Positions 34,536 to 43,345 of a stretch of DNA of 45,277 nt are shown piece by piece. The notes beneath the pieces were generated by a model. The model saw nothing but the letters and a program-made list of their open reading frames with translations, was not told where the DNA came from and searched no databases. This stretch comes from CAIKZJ01 sp964626015 (GTDB lineage Bacteria; Bacteroidota; Ignavibacteria; Tepidaquicellales; Tepidaquicellaceae), in NCBI GenBank assembly GCA_964626015.1, contig CAZVCC010000024.1, positions 1-45,277 on the forward strand, read 5' to 3'. Numbering within the stretch: the first letter of the stretch is position 1; every line of letters starts with the position of its first letter. The position numbers and the translations under genes are program-made.

Positions 34536-35276
34536 ATGAAAAATAAGAATAAAGTTGCTTTAGTTACGGGTTCTGTTCGGCGATTAGGCAGAGAAATTGC
34601 TTTAAAACTTGCTGAATTGAATTTTAATCTTGTACTCAGTTACTTCAATTCGAAAGATGAAGAGGTTGAGAAAGCGAAGAAAGATATTGAAGAGAAAGGT
34701 GCTGAAGTTATATGCGTTAAAGCTGACCTAAGAAACGTTTCTGATATTAAGAAATTATTTACTGAAACTGCAGATAAGTTCGGAAGGCTTGATATTCTTG
34801 TGAACAACGCAGCAATATTTGATAGGAAAGATTTTCTGGAGGTTTCAGAAGATGATTTTGATAATTTTATAAGCATGAATTTAAAGAATGCTTTTTTCTG
34901 CACACAGGAAGCAGTTAGAATGATGATGATGAATGAAGACACACCATGCAGTATTATAAACATTTCCTCACTCGGCGGAATTGAGAACTGGAAAGGAGCG
35001 ATTCCATACTCGGTAGCAAAAGCCGGGTTGATAAAGCTGACACAATTAACGGCGAAAAGATTAGCTCCGCATATACTTGTAAATACGATTGCACCCGGTA
35101 CGATATGGATAGAAGGAGATGAAAATACAACAGTAATAAAATCAGAAGAAGCTATGTACCCGATGAAGAGATTCGGGAAAGCAGAAGACATTAATTCGAT
35201 GATAGAATATTTAGCAGTTAAAAATAAATGGACAACCGGGAATATATTTGTGGTTGACGGAGGAAAAAGTCTGTAA
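34536..35276 (+). CDS. SDR-family oxidoreductase (pteridine reductase-like)
   Basis: A 246-residue short-chain dehydrogenase/reductase. The cofactor motif reads TGSVRRLGREIA; the TGxxxRxG form is the variant seen in pteridine reductases and FolM rather than TGxxxGxG, so an NADPH-dependent pteridine reductase role is suggested. The NNAA motif, the catalytic Ser in NISSLGG and YSVAK (Tyr, Lys) are present. The ATG at 34536 is chosen because the longer frame would begin inside tRNA-Arg. Its stop overlaps the next start by one base (TAATG), so the two are coupled. Confidence 0.9.
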   Translation: MKNKNKVALVTGSVRRLGREIALKLAELNFNLVLSYFNSKDEEVEKAKKDIEEKGAEVICVKADLRNVSDIKKLFTETADKFGRLDILVNNAAIFDRKDFLEVSEDDFDNFISMNLKNAFFCTQEAVRMMMMNEDTPCSIINISSLGGIENWKGAIPYSVAKAGLIKLTQLTAKRLAPHILVNTIAPGTIWIEGDENTTVIKSEEAMYPMKRFGKAEDINSMIEYLAVKNKWTTGNIFVVDGGKSL

Positions 35277-36103
35277 TGACAAAACATGTTAAGAAATCAC
35301 CAAAAGCTTATAAAAATCAGGATTTTTTAAATTCGCCATCGGGCAGAACAGTACGTCTTCTTTCAGAATATCTTGAGCCTTATTCAAGACTAAAAGCAAG
35401 TGATATAAAAGATACTGTAGTATTTTTCGGTTCAGCAAGAACATTGCCTGAAGACATAGCAAGAAAAAATTTAAGAGAAACAGAAGCAAAACTTTATGCA
35501 TTAAAAAAGCCAAGCAAGAAAATTCTTAATGCTATAAAGAAAGCTGAAGTTGAATATGAGATGTCGAAGTACTACACTGAAACTGAAGAGCTCGCGTACA
35601 GAATGACTAAATGGTCAAAAGGACTTGGGAAAGGGAATAAATTTGTTGTAACATCAGGAGGCGGTCCGGGAATTATGGAGGCTGCAAACAGGGGAGCTAA
35701 AAGAGCGAAAGGATTATCGATTGGTTTCAATATATCACTGCCTTTTGAACAATACCCAAATCCATACATTGACAGACATCTAAATTTTGAGTTTCATTAC
35801 TTTTTTATGAGAAAATTCTGGTTTGCCTATCTCGCAAAGGCGCTTGTGATAATGCCGGGCGGTTACGGGACGCTTGATGAACTGATGGAAATATTGACAT
35901 TAGTACAAACGATGAAGCTTAACAAGAAAATGACAATAGTAATATACGGAGAAGAATTCTGGAGAAAAGTCATTAATTTTGAAGAGATGGCGAGGACTCG
36001 AATGATATCACAGGAAGATTTGAATTTATTTAAGTTTGTTAACAGTGTTGATGAAGCTTTCAATTATTTAAAGAGTGAATTAATTAAAAACTACGTTAAA
36101 TAG
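35276..36103 (+). CDS. LOG-family (TIGR00730-type) protein
   Basis: A 275-residue Rossmann-fold protein of the lysine-decarboxylase-like/LOG family, whose studied members cleave nucleoside 5'-monophosphates to a base and ribose 5-phosphate. Diagnostic motifs are GGGPGIMEAANRGA and PGGYGTLDELMEI, including the catalytic Arg/Glu region. An N-terminal extension of about 60 residues with Lys-rich helical sequence precedes the fold. Substrate is not certain; cytokinin-type or general nucleotide use is possible. Confidence 0.9.
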   Translation: MTKHVKKSPKAYKNQDFLNSPSGRTVRLLSEYLEPYSRLKASDIKDTVVFFGSARTLPEDIARKNLRETEAKLYALKKPSKKILNAIKKAEVEYEMSKYYTETEELAYRMTKWSKGLGKGNKFVVTSGGGPGIMEAANRGAKRAKGLSIGFNISLPFEQYPNPYIDRHLNFEFHYFFMRKFWFAYLAKALVIMPGGYGTLDELMEILTLVQTMKLNKKMTIVIYGEEFWRKVINFEEMARTRMISQEDLNLFKFVNSVDEAFNYLKSELIKNYVK

Positions 36104-36110
36104 GACTGAT

Positions 36111-36995
36111 ATGCTTATAAGTATGACCGGATACGGCAAAGCCGAAGAATTAAGAAACGGACATAGGTACACCGTAGAGCTAAGGACTGTCAACAGCAGG
36201 TACATGGAAGTATTGCTTAAATGTCCAAAACATATATATACAAAAGAATACGAAATACGTGAAATAGTAAAACAAAAAATATCACGGGGGAAGGTGAGCG
36301 TTTTAATAGGTGTCGATACACCTGACATCAAGGGGGTTTCAGATATGATGCTTGATGAAGAGAACCTTAAGGCACAGATATCGATATTAAAGACTATAAA
36401 GAAGAAATCAGGTTCAAAGGAGAAAATAAAGCTTGAACATATACTATCGTTATCTGATTATTTTCTAAGGGAAAATGACAATGCCGTTGATGAGGATGAG
36501 TTTGCGTTTATAACAGAGCTTATAGGGAAAGCTGTCGATGATCTTTACATGATGAAAAATAAGGAAGGTGCATTTTTAGAAAAAGACATTTTGGGAAGGA
36601 TTAACGTCATAGACAAAGAGTCCAAAATAATTTCTGAACTGGGAAAGGAGAGAATTGCAGAAGAGAAGAGGATATTTAACGAGAAACTGAATTATTACCT
36701 TAATGACAGAAACGTGATTGATGAAAAACGACTGGAGTTTGAACTTGCATTGCTTACAGAAAGAATGGATATTACAGAGGAATGTGTTAGGCTGAAGAGC
36801 CATCTTGAATTCTTTAAGGAAAGCGTAAATTCAAAAGAGAATGCCGGTAGAAGGCTGAATTTCCTTTTACAGGAGATGAACAGGGAGATAAACACAATAG
36901 CTTCAAAAGCATCTGATGCATTGATATCTCAAAAAGTTTCTCTACTTAAGGAAGAGCTTGAAAAGATAAGAGAACAAATACAAAATGTAGAGTAA
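36111..36995 (+). CDS. YicC/YloC-family endoribonuclease
   Basis: A 294-residue protein of the YicC family, studied members of which act as endoribonucleases in RNA decay. The N-terminus SMTGYGKAE and VELRTVNSRYMEV, and the C-terminal EECVRLKSHLEFF with GRRLNFLLQEMNREINTI, are typical. Gene order yicC-gmk-rpoZ-coaBC is widely conserved in bacteria, which supports the call. The next gene begins two bases after the stop. Confidence 0.94.
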   Translation: MLISMTGYGKAEELRNGHRYTVELRTVNSRYMEVLLKCPKHIYTKEYEIREIVKQKISRGKVSVLIGVDTPDIKGVSDMMLDEENLKAQISILKTIKKKSGSKEKIKLEHILSLSDYFLRENDNAVDEDEFAFITELIGKAVDDLYMMKNKEGAFLEKDILGRINVIDKESKIISELGKERIAEEKRIFNEKLNYYLNDRNVIDEKRLEFELALLTERMDITEECVRLKSHLEFFKESVNSKENAGRRLNFLLQEMNREINTIASKASDALISQKVSLLKEELEKIREQIQNVE

Positions 36996-36997
36996 CC

Positions 36998-37576
36998 ATG
37001 CTTTATGTATTTTCGGCACCTTCGGGCAGCGGCAAGACGACAATTGTAAAAGAAGTACTTAATGAATTTCCTGATCTGTTATTCTCAATTTCAGCAACAA
37101 CAAGAAAGAAACGGAATAACGAGACCGATAAGAAAGATTATTTCTTTATTAAGAAAGAAGAGTTTGAGGAAAAGATTAAGAATGATGAGTTTGTTGAATA
37201 CGAACTGATATACGACAACAACTATTACGGTACTCTGAAGAGCGAAGTTGATAAATGCATTGCAGGGGGTAAATCGATGGTTTTTGACATGGACGTTAAA
37301 GGTGCGCTTTCGATTAAGAGAATTTATAAAGATAATGCGCTGTTGATATTCGTGAATCCTCCCGATAAGAATACAATAGTTGAAAGACTTATAAAAAGAG
37401 GAACGGAAAGCGATGAATATCTAAAGAAAAGAATAGCAAGGATAGATTTTGAAATGACGCTGAAAGACCGGTTTGATATTGTGCTGAACAATTTTGATTT
37501 AAAAACAGCAGTAGAAGAAGCAAAAAATATTATTAATAAATATAAAGGAATACAAAATGGCAATAAAAACAGTTGA
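36998..37576 (+). CDS. gmk: guanylate kinase
   Basis: A 192-residue enzyme phosphorylating GMP to GDP. The P-loop is APSGSGKTTIV at the N-terminus, followed by SATTRKKRNNETDKKDYFF and EYELIYDNNYYGTL, the GMP-binding region, and the lid with RLIKRGTES. The length is normal. The last 20 bases overlap the next gene, rpoZ, in a different frame, which suggests tight coupling. Confidence 0.96.
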   Translation: MLYVFSAPSGSGKTTIVKEVLNEFPDLLFSISATTRKKRNNETDKKDYFFIKKEEFEEKIKNDEFVEYELIYDNNYYGTLKSEVDKCIAGGKSMVFDMDVKGALSIKRIYKDNALLIFVNPPDKNTIVERLIKRGTESDEYLKKRIARIDFEMTLKDRFDIVLNNFDLKTAVEEAKNIINKYKGIQNGNKNS

Positions 37577-37847
37577 TTTAGATAAATTCGAGAAAAGTGC
37601 CGAGAATATATACGAAGCAACAGTAATAGCTTCAAAAAGGGCAAGACAAATCAATGACGAAACAAGGATAGAAGTAAGCCAGAGACTGGAACCTGTACTT
37701 ATGAAGGAAACAGATGAAGATTCAGGGATGAATCAGGATAAGCTTAACTTATCTCTTGAGTTTGAAAAAAGGGTTAAACCTACATTTCAGGCAGTTGATG
37801 AGCTGATAAGTAAAAAGTTAAGCTTCAGGTACAAGGGACTAAAGTAA
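37557..37847 (+). CDS. rpoZ: RNA polymerase subunit omega-like protein
   Basis: A 96-residue protein in the position of rpoZ after gmk. It has the short helical pattern of omega: DKFEKSAENIYEATVIASKRARQIND, corresponding to the conserved NxYxxVxxAxxRARQ segment. The rest is divergent. Omega helps fold the beta-prime subunit. Context with yicC, gmk and coaBC strengthens an assignment that the sequence alone would leave moderate. Confidence 0.88.
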   Translation: MAIKTVDLDKFEKSAENIYEATVIASKRARQINDETRIEVSQRLEPVLMKETDEDSGMNQDKLNLSLEFEKRVKPTFQAVDELISKKLSFRYKGLK

Positions 37848-37864
37848 AACTTTTATTTTGAACT

Positions 37865-39085
37865 GTGTTAAAAGGAAGGAAAATAATTATCGGCATTAGT
37901 GCCGGAATTGCAGCTTACAAGATATGTAATCTGGTGAGACTTTTCATTAAAGCCGGTGCAGAAGTACGAGTGATAATGACTCCTTCAGCAGTTAATTTTG
38001 TTTCACCATTAACACTTTCAATTCTTTCAAAAAATCCAGTTATAATCAACATGTTTCCTGAGGGGGATATGTCTAAATCTGAAACCGTAAATGCGGGGAC
38101 ATGGCATATAACAAATGGAATCTGGGCAGACATGTTTGTGCTTGCTCCTGCTACTGCAAACACCATAGCGAAAATTAATGCAGGGATTTCCGATAATTTC
38201 CTTCTATCAGCTATACTTGCCGCAAGATGTCCCGTTGTTGTAGTACCTACAATGGATGAAGACATGTATAATAACAGAGCAACTCAAAGAAATATAAAAG
38301 CGCTCAGGAATGACGGCTACAGAATACTGGAACCTGTTGAAGGTGAACTAGCGAGCGGTATATACGGAATGGGGAAAATGCCTGAGCCGGAAGAAATTTT
38401 TAAATTTGTAGAAGAGCAGTTTTATGAAAAGAATTTAAAGGGAAAGAAAATTCTCGTTACAGCTGGTCCTACAAGGCAGTCCATTGATGCGGTTCGTTAC
38501 TTGTCGAATTACTCATCGGGAAAGATGGGTTTTGAAATTGCGAAGGCAGCATATTTACGTGGAGCGGAAGTTGTGCTTATAACAGGACCTTCGGCTTTGC
38601 AGCACAGGAAAGGTGTAACAAGAATTGACGTTGAAACAGGTGATGAAATGCTTGATGCTGTAAAGAAAAACATGAAAGGAATAAATGCGGCTATAATGTC
38701 AGCTGCGGTCAGCGACTTCAAACCAAAGGCGGCAATGAAACATAAGATAAAGAAAGAGGAGACAGAAAAAGAATATAATCTTGAGCTTATAAAGACGACA
38801 GATATTTTGGGCTATATGGGAAAGAATAAAAAAGGATTCAGATTAGTTGGATTTGCTCTTGAGACGGATAATGGATTAGAAAATGCGAAGAAGAAGCTGA
38901 AGTATAAAAATCTTGATATGATAGTTCTTAATGATCCGAATGTGGAAGGAGCGGGATTCGGTACGGACACTAATGTTGCAACGTTGATAAACAAAACATC
39001 TGTGAAGGTTCTGGATAAGATGACGAAGTTTGAGCTGGCGAATGAGATACTTGATAGGTTATTTGAGTGGAAGAAAGCAGATTAA
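37865..39085 (+). CDS. coaBC: bifunctional phosphopantothenoylcysteine decarboxylase/phosphopantothenate-cysteine ligase
   Basis: A 406-residue coenzyme A biosynthesis enzyme (Dfp). The N-terminal flavoprotein half (about residues 1-185) has GISAGIAAYK, the HxTNGIWAD region with the catalytic His, and APATANTIAKINAGISDN. The C-terminal CoaB half (about 195-406) has VTAGPTRQSIDAVRYLSNYSSG, MSAAVSDFKP and the LVGFALET segment. GTG start, with AAAGGAAGG just inside the coding region rather than upstream. It follows rpoZ, as usual. Confidence 0.96.
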   Translation: MLKGRKIIIGISAGIAAYKICNLVRLFIKAGAEVRVIMTPSAVNFVSPLTLSILSKNPVIINMFPEGDMSKSETVNAGTWHITNGIWADMFVLAPATANTIAKINAGISDNFLLSAILAARCPVVVVPTMDEDMYNNRATQRNIKALRNDGYRILEPVEGELASGIYGMGKMPEPEEIFKFVEEQFYEKNLKGKKILVTAGPTRQSIDAVRYLSNYSSGKMGFEIAKAAYLRGAEVVLITGPSALQHRKGVTRIDVETGDEMLDAVKKNMKGINAAIMSAAVSDFKPKAAMKHKIKKEETEKEYNLELIKTTDILGYMGKNKKGFRLVGFALETDNGLENAKKKLKYKNLDMIVLNDPNVEGAGFGTDTNVATLINKTSVKVLDKMTKFELANEILDRLFEWKKAD

Positions 39086-39145
39086 TTTTGAAAATATTAT
39101 TTTTATCGTACAAATACGTTAAGAGTAAAGATAAGAAGAACTTTT

Positions 39146-39425
39146 ACCACAGAGTACACAGAACGCACAGAGAATAATTTTATTTATTACTAAGAGCAAG
39201 AGTTTACATTATTATCATTTTCCTCGACGAATCTACGACTCGAACACAGAGATAAAACGAAGGGCACAGAGGAAGAATTTATTTGCCGCTAATAGCAGCA
39301 GAGAAAACGAATAGACTATTATTGTTAAAAGATTTTTAAACGCAAAGGATGTCCGCCACGGCGGATCTCCGACTCGAAGGCAAAGGAGGCAAAGAACGTT
39401 CGCCACGTCGAATCTACGACAAAGA
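39146..39425. repeat. CACAGAG/GCAAAG short-period degenerate repeats
   Basis: CACAGAGTA, CACAGAACG, CACAGAGAA follow each other at 9-base spacing near 39151-39177, with further ACACAGAG and GCACAGAGG pieces at 39242-39273. GGCAAAGGA-GGCAAAGAA pieces are near 39380-39397. CG(A/G)ATCTnCGAC motifs occur near 39229, 39361 and 39409. Confidence 0.7.
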
Positions 39426-39631
39426 AAACTGTTAAGCCTTTTTCTTTTAAAAAAGTTTGTTTTTAATTCATAGTTATAAAACATAGTTACGCAGAAGCAA
39501 CTTTATTTTTATTGATGAACATACTAAACGTAACGTACAATAGACAAAGCAGCTATCTCCGGCTTGAGTAAAAAGAAAATAATTGGAAATATATATGTCG
39601 TAAAAATTTGTTTATTGCACAATTTAAATGA

Positions 39632-39662
39632 TTGTAACGCTGAGAAAATATTCTTATCTTTC
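39632..39662 (+). promoter_or_regulatory. candidate promoter of the udg-dnaB pair
   Basis: TTG at 39632-39634, 20 bases, then TATCTTTC at 39655-39662, one mismatch to TAnnTTTG. The leader to the TTG start at 39681 would be only about a dozen bases. Confidence 0.5.
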
Positions 39663-39680
39663 ATATAAATCATAACAGAG

Positions 39681-40511
39681 TTGAAGAGAAAATTATTAGA
39701 GGACAGTATTAATTATCTGCGATACGTTCAAGGAGAGAAAGAAATTCACATACCCAGAGAATTACTGAAAGAGTATGACCTTGAAATACCGGATGAGAAT
39801 ACTGATGTTGAAGAACTGAAGATAAAAATCGCTATTCATAATCATGAAACTGAATATAAAGAAAAAGTTGGAAACGAGAATATAGTGAGGGAAGGATCTC
39901 CGATGACATTACTGAGAGAAGACTGGATGGATGCAAAGAATATCAGCGAACTGGATTCAATGATAAACAAATGTATAAAGTGCAATCTATGCGAGACGAG
40001 AAAGAATTTTGTTTTTGGTACAGGCAGTCCGAAAGCAGATGTAATGGTCATAGGTGAGGCACCGGGTGCAGATGAAGACGAAAAGGGTGAACCATTTGTA
40101 GGTCGTGCAGGTAAACTACTTACTGATATATTAAAAGCGATAAATTTTACGAGGGATGAAGTTTTCATATGCAATATTTTAAAATGCAGACCGCCTGAAA
40201 ACAGGAATCCGAATCCGGAGGAGATACTAAAATGCGAGCCGTATTTGCTGAAACAAATCGAGCTTATAAAGCCCAAGTTTATTCTATGCGTGGGTACGTT
40301 TGCAGGACAGACAATGCTGAGGGTTAAAGAAACACTCGGAAGAATGCGAGGCAAAATTTACAATCTCACTTTTGGGGATATCAAAGTAAAGGCAATGGTA
40401 ACTTACCATCCGGCGGCACTTTTAAGGAATCCAAACTGGAAGAAACCAACATGGGAAGACGTACAATTATTCAGAAAAGAGTATGACAAGGAAAAAAATT
40501 ATACAGGATAA
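39681..40511 (+). CDS. uracil-DNA glycosylase, family 4 (Fe-S type)
   Basis: A 276-residue DNA-repair enzyme that excises uracil. The family-4 motifs are present: GEAPGADEDEKGEPFVGRAG (motif A), and YHPAALLRNPNWK near the end (motif B). The four cluster cysteines are visible in CIKCNLC, NILKCRPP and ILKCEPY. An N-terminal extension of about 85 residues of charged sequence precedes the fold, a common feature. TTG start. The end overlaps dnaB by 29 bases in another frame, so the two are coupled. Confidence 0.94.
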   Translation: MKRKLLEDSINYLRYVQGEKEIHIPRELLKEYDLEIPDENTDVEELKIKIAIHNHETEYKEKVGNENIVREGSPMTLLREDWMDAKNISELDSMINKCIKCNLCETRKNFVFGTGSPKADVMVIGEAPGADEDEKGEPFVGRAGKLLTDILKAINFTRDEVFICNILKCRPPENRNPNPEEILKCEPYLLKQIELIKPKFILCVGTFAGQTMLRVKETLGRMRGKIYNLTFGDIKVKAMVTYHPAALLRNPNWKKPTWEDVQLFRKEYDKEKNYTG

Positions 40512-41943
40512 AAAGAAGCTGGAAAGAACCGCTGAAGACTCCATGGTAGAAGTCTTTGAAGGCAAACTTCCGCCGAATGCAGCAGAGCTTGAGATACAAG
40601 TTCTTGGAGCCATTATGCTGGACAGCATGGTGTTTACAGACATTGAATTATTACTTAAATCAGAATATTTTTACAAGACCGCACACAGAGTGATATTTTC
40701 ATCAATAGTAAACCTTAACACAAGAAACGAAGACCTTGACGCACTTTCAGTAATTGAAGAACTCAAGAGAATGGGTAAGCTCGATTCTGTAGGCGGTGTT
40801 GAATACATACTCAGAATTACCGAAAGCATAGCCTCATCTGCAAGCGCAAAAAGGTATGCAAGAATTATATACGAAAAATACGTACTAAGAGAACTAATAA
40901 ACATTGCCAAAGAATTACTCGATAACTGTTTTAATCCATCATCAGAACCCTATGCAATACTTGCAAATGCATCAAAGGATATTCTTGACACATCGGAATC
41001 ATTTTCGAAGAAAAGAGTAGTATCCGTAGAAGAGGAAATTAACAACATACTTGAACAGTTAGGCTCGAGAAGAGGCGGAGATAAGAAGAACCTTCCGGGT
41101 GTGACTACAGGATACAAACTTCTCGATGATTTAACACTCGGTTTTCAAAAGTCAGAGCTTATTATAGTTGCGGGAAGACCATCGCATGGCAAAACAGCAT
41201 TAGCACTGAACATAACGAGAAATGCAGCTCAGAGGGGTTATAAGGTTGCTTTTTTCTCTCTCGAAATGACTAAGATGGAGATTATCTCAAGACTTATATC
41301 GATTGAATCGAGAGTTGACGGGCAAAAATTAAAAAGCGGAAGAACTTCAAACGAAGAGTGGGCAAGGGTTGTAAACTCTCTGGATAAGCTTAAAGTAAAA
41401 ATGTACATTGATGATACGAGCGAGATGAATGTACTTGAGCTGAGGGCAAAAGCAAGACGCTTAAAGCATGAGCATCAAATTGACATGGTAGTTGTTGACT
41501 ATCTTCAACTATTAAAAGGTGAAGGGCAGTATGAAAGGCGCGACCTTGAAGTTGCACACGTATCAAGAAGCCTGAAGGCTCTTGCCAAAGAGCTTGATAT
41601 ACCGGTTGTTGCAGCTGCTCAGCTGAACAGGGGAATTGAACAGAAGAAAGAAAAAAGGCCACAGCTATCTGACCTGAGAGAATCCGGTGCAATAGAACAG
41701 GATGCAGATGTAGTTATATTTATTCATAGGGAATTTTTAGTTTCTCCTCCTCCAAAAGATGATATGGCAAAATATGAAGAAGTAAAAAGAAGAGCAGATA
41801 TTGTGATAGGAAAACAAAGAAATGGTCCTCCGGGAGACTTCAGGCTCGTATTTCTTGAGGAGATAACAAGGTTTGAGGATTTGACAAAAGAACCGATTAT
41901 CGGAGGTCCTTCACAGTATCAAAGAGATGTTACCGAATTTTAA
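40483..41943 (+). CDS. dnaB: replicative DNA helicase DnaB
   Basis: A 486-residue hexameric helicase. The N-terminal DnaB domain (about 25-130) opens PPNAAELEIQVLGAIMLD. The RecA-like domain has the Walker A sequence GRPSHGKTALALN, Walker B VVVDYLQLL, and the arginine-finger region near DLRESGAIEQDADVVIFIHR. No intein is present. The start inside the 3' end of the glycosylase gene lacks an alternative closer to the conserved domain. It is the likely chromosomal helicase, as no phage genes are around. Confidence 0.97.
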   Translation: MTRKKIIQDKKKLERTAEDSMVEVFEGKLPPNAAELEIQVLGAIMLDSMVFTDIELLLKSEYFYKTAHRVIFSSIVNLNTRNEDLDALSVIEELKRMGKLDSVGGVEYILRITESIASSASAKRYARIIYEKYVLRELINIAKELLDNCFNPSSEPYAILANASKDILDTSESFSKKRVVSVEEEINNILEQLGSRRGGDKKNLPGVTTGYKLLDDLTLGFQKSELIIVAGRPSHGKTALALNITRNAAQRGYKVAFFSLEMTKMEIISRLISIESRVDGQKLKSGRTSNEEWARVVNSLDKLKVKMYIDDTSEMNVLELRAKARRLKHEHQIDMVVVDYLQLLKGEGQYERRDLEVAHVSRSLKALAKELDIPVVAAAQLNRGIEQKKEKRPQLSDLRESGAIEQDADVVIFIHREFLVSPPPKDDMAKYEEVKRRADIVIGKQRNGPPGDFRLVFLEEITRFEDLTKEPIIGGPSQYQRDVTEF

Positions 41944-41955
41944 GAATGAAAACTG

Positions 41956-42423
41956 CTACAGTGTGATTCTATGCAGCAACCATTCCTTCATAATCTTAGC
42001 GTTGTAATTTTTATAAAAATTAATTGCATTTTTATTCCAGTCAAGGACAGTAAATTCGAGTCTACCGCATTTCTTGCTTTTTGCAATTCTTAATAATTCA
42101 TTAAAGAGCATTTTACCGATACCTTCATACCTGTGTTTTACACTCACAAATATATCTTCAAGGTATAAAGTTGGTTTAGCAAGAAAAGTAGAGTATGTGA
42201 AGAAATAGAATGCATAAGCAGTGATCTTTCCTTCATTCTCAGCAACAAGAATATTAAATATTGGTTTTGTCTTGAAAGCATCAGATATAAGCCGTTTCTG
42301 TACGTACCTGTTCGGTGGAGAGAGTTTCTCAAATTCTGCAAGTTCGGATATTAGTCCAATTATGGACTTTGAATCTGATTTCCTTGCTTTACGTACTACG
42401 ATATTATTACTGCGTAAGTTCAT
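41956..42423 (-). CDS. GNAT-family N-acetyltransferase
   Basis: A 155-residue protein on the minus strand. The GNAT fold is recognised from an N-terminal IVVRKARKSD, ISELAEFEKL, the LYLEDIFVSVKHRYEGIGKMLFNELL acetyl-CoA loop (RxxGxGxxL form), and NFYKNYNAK near the end. This subgroup resembles diamine (spermidine/thialysine-type) acetyltransferases, but the substrate is not determined. It is convergent with dnaB, with 12 bases between the stops. Confidence 0.9.
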   Translation of the reverse strand: MNLRSNNIVVRKARKSDSKSIIGLISELAEFEKLSPPNRYVQKRLISDAFKTKPIFNILVAENEGKITAYAFYFFTYSTFLAKPTLYLEDIFVSVKHRYEGIGKMLFNELLRIAKSKKCGRLEFTVLDWNKNAINFYKNYNAKIMKEWLLHRITL

Positions 42424-42468
42424 TTTAGTTTAATCTGTTTGTTTGTAAATTAATAAAATTTTAAGAAT

Positions 42469-43341
42469 ATGATAAGTATAAAAGTATTTTGCATGAAAAC
42501 ACTTGTTTTCAGTTTGATTATTATATCTCTTCTGGCTTCCGTGAATTCAGTTGTCATAGCGGATGATGACTATGAGGAAAAAGCCGTTAAGAAAAAGCTA
42601 AATAGTTTTGACGCATCTTTAAGCAACTCGGATATTTCGGATATCATAGCAGTAGTTGGTAAGTCTTTTCTTGGGGTTGAATATCAAGCGGGAACGCTCG
42701 ATAAAAATACAAATGAAGAAAAACTTATAATAATGGTATCGGGTCTAGACTGCGTCACTTTTGTAGAGAATGTTCTTGCCATGTCTTACATAATTAAAAA
42801 AGGGAAAACAGATATTAACAGTTTCAAAAAAGAGTTGCAGCTGATAAGATATAGAAACGGAGAAATTAGCGGATATCCATCACGGCTTCATTATTTTACT
42901 GACTGGATATATAACAATCAGGAAAAGGGAATTGTTAAAGATATTACTGAAGAAATCGGAGGTATACCATACAACAAAAAAATTGACTTTATGACTACAC
43001 ATACATCTTCTTATAAACAGCTTGAAGGCAACAGCGAATATATAAATGAAATGGAATCAGTTGAGGCAAATATGAACAAAAGAGCACTTTATTATATAAG
43101 AAAGAGTGATGTTGATGAATATTACGATAAGCTGCAAACAGGAGATATAATCGCAACGACAACGAATATAGACGGGCTTGATGTAACTCATACGGGTTTC
43201 ATATACAAGGAAGATGGCAGGACGAAGTTCATGCACGCTTCGATTACAAAGGGTGAAATAGTTATTTCAAAAGAAGAACTTAAAGAATATCTAAAGGGAA
43301 ATAAAAAGCAAACGGGGATAATTGTTGCAAGACCATTATAG
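42469..43341 (+). CDS. DUF1460 family exported protein (amidase-like)
   Basis: A 290-residue protein with a signal peptide and a DUF1460 domain, an NlpC/P60-like cysteine hydrolase fold; a characterised relative in Bacteroides cleaves peptidoglycan-derived muropeptides. The catalytic Cys lies in GLDCVTFVENVLA, and a candidate His in VTHTGFIYK near residue 245. A second in-frame ATG at 42493 also begins a good signal peptide, so the start is uncertain by eight codons. Its role is probably cell-wall recycling or remodelling. Confidence 0.88.
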   Translation: MISIKVFCMKTLVFSLIIISLLASVNSVVIADDDYEEKAVKKKLNSFDASLSNSDISDIIAVVGKSFLGVEYQAGTLDKNTNEEKLIIMVSGLDCVTFVENVLAMSYIIKKGKTDINSFKKELQLIRYRNGEISGYPSRLHYFTDWIYNNQEKGIVKDITEEIGGIPYNKKIDFMTTHTSSYKQLEGNSEYINEMESVEANMNKRALYYIRKSDVDEYYDKLQTGDIIATTTNIDGLDVTHTGFIYKEDGRTKFMHASITKGEIVISKEELKEYLKGNKKQTGIIVARPL

Positions 43342-43345
43342 TAAT

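Larger units (their letters stand above)
39086..39680. other. repeat-rich intergenic region
   Basis: A gap of 595 bases without credible genes. It holds decayed CACAGAG and GCAAAG short-period repeats, a small hairpin (TCCGCC-AC-GGCGGA) and three copies of a CG(A/G)ATCTnCGAC motif, then an AT-rich stretch carrying the promoter of the glycosylase gene. Intergenic repeats of this CACAGAG/GCAAAG sort are familiar in many environmental bacteria but have no settled function. Confidence 0.65.

Noticed and set aside
34640..35287. 215-codon minus-strand open frame
   Set aside because: Antisense to a clear SDR gene with intact catalytic motifs; composition is Ser/Phe-rich, as expected for an antisense shadow.
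39233..39484. 83-codon minus-strand open frame in the repeat tract
   Set aside because: Spans CACAGAG/GCAAAG repeats, and no protein family is visible; such frames arise routinely from these repeats.
39842..40354. 170-codon minus-strand open frame
   Set aside because: Antisense to the family-4 uracil-DNA glycosylase.
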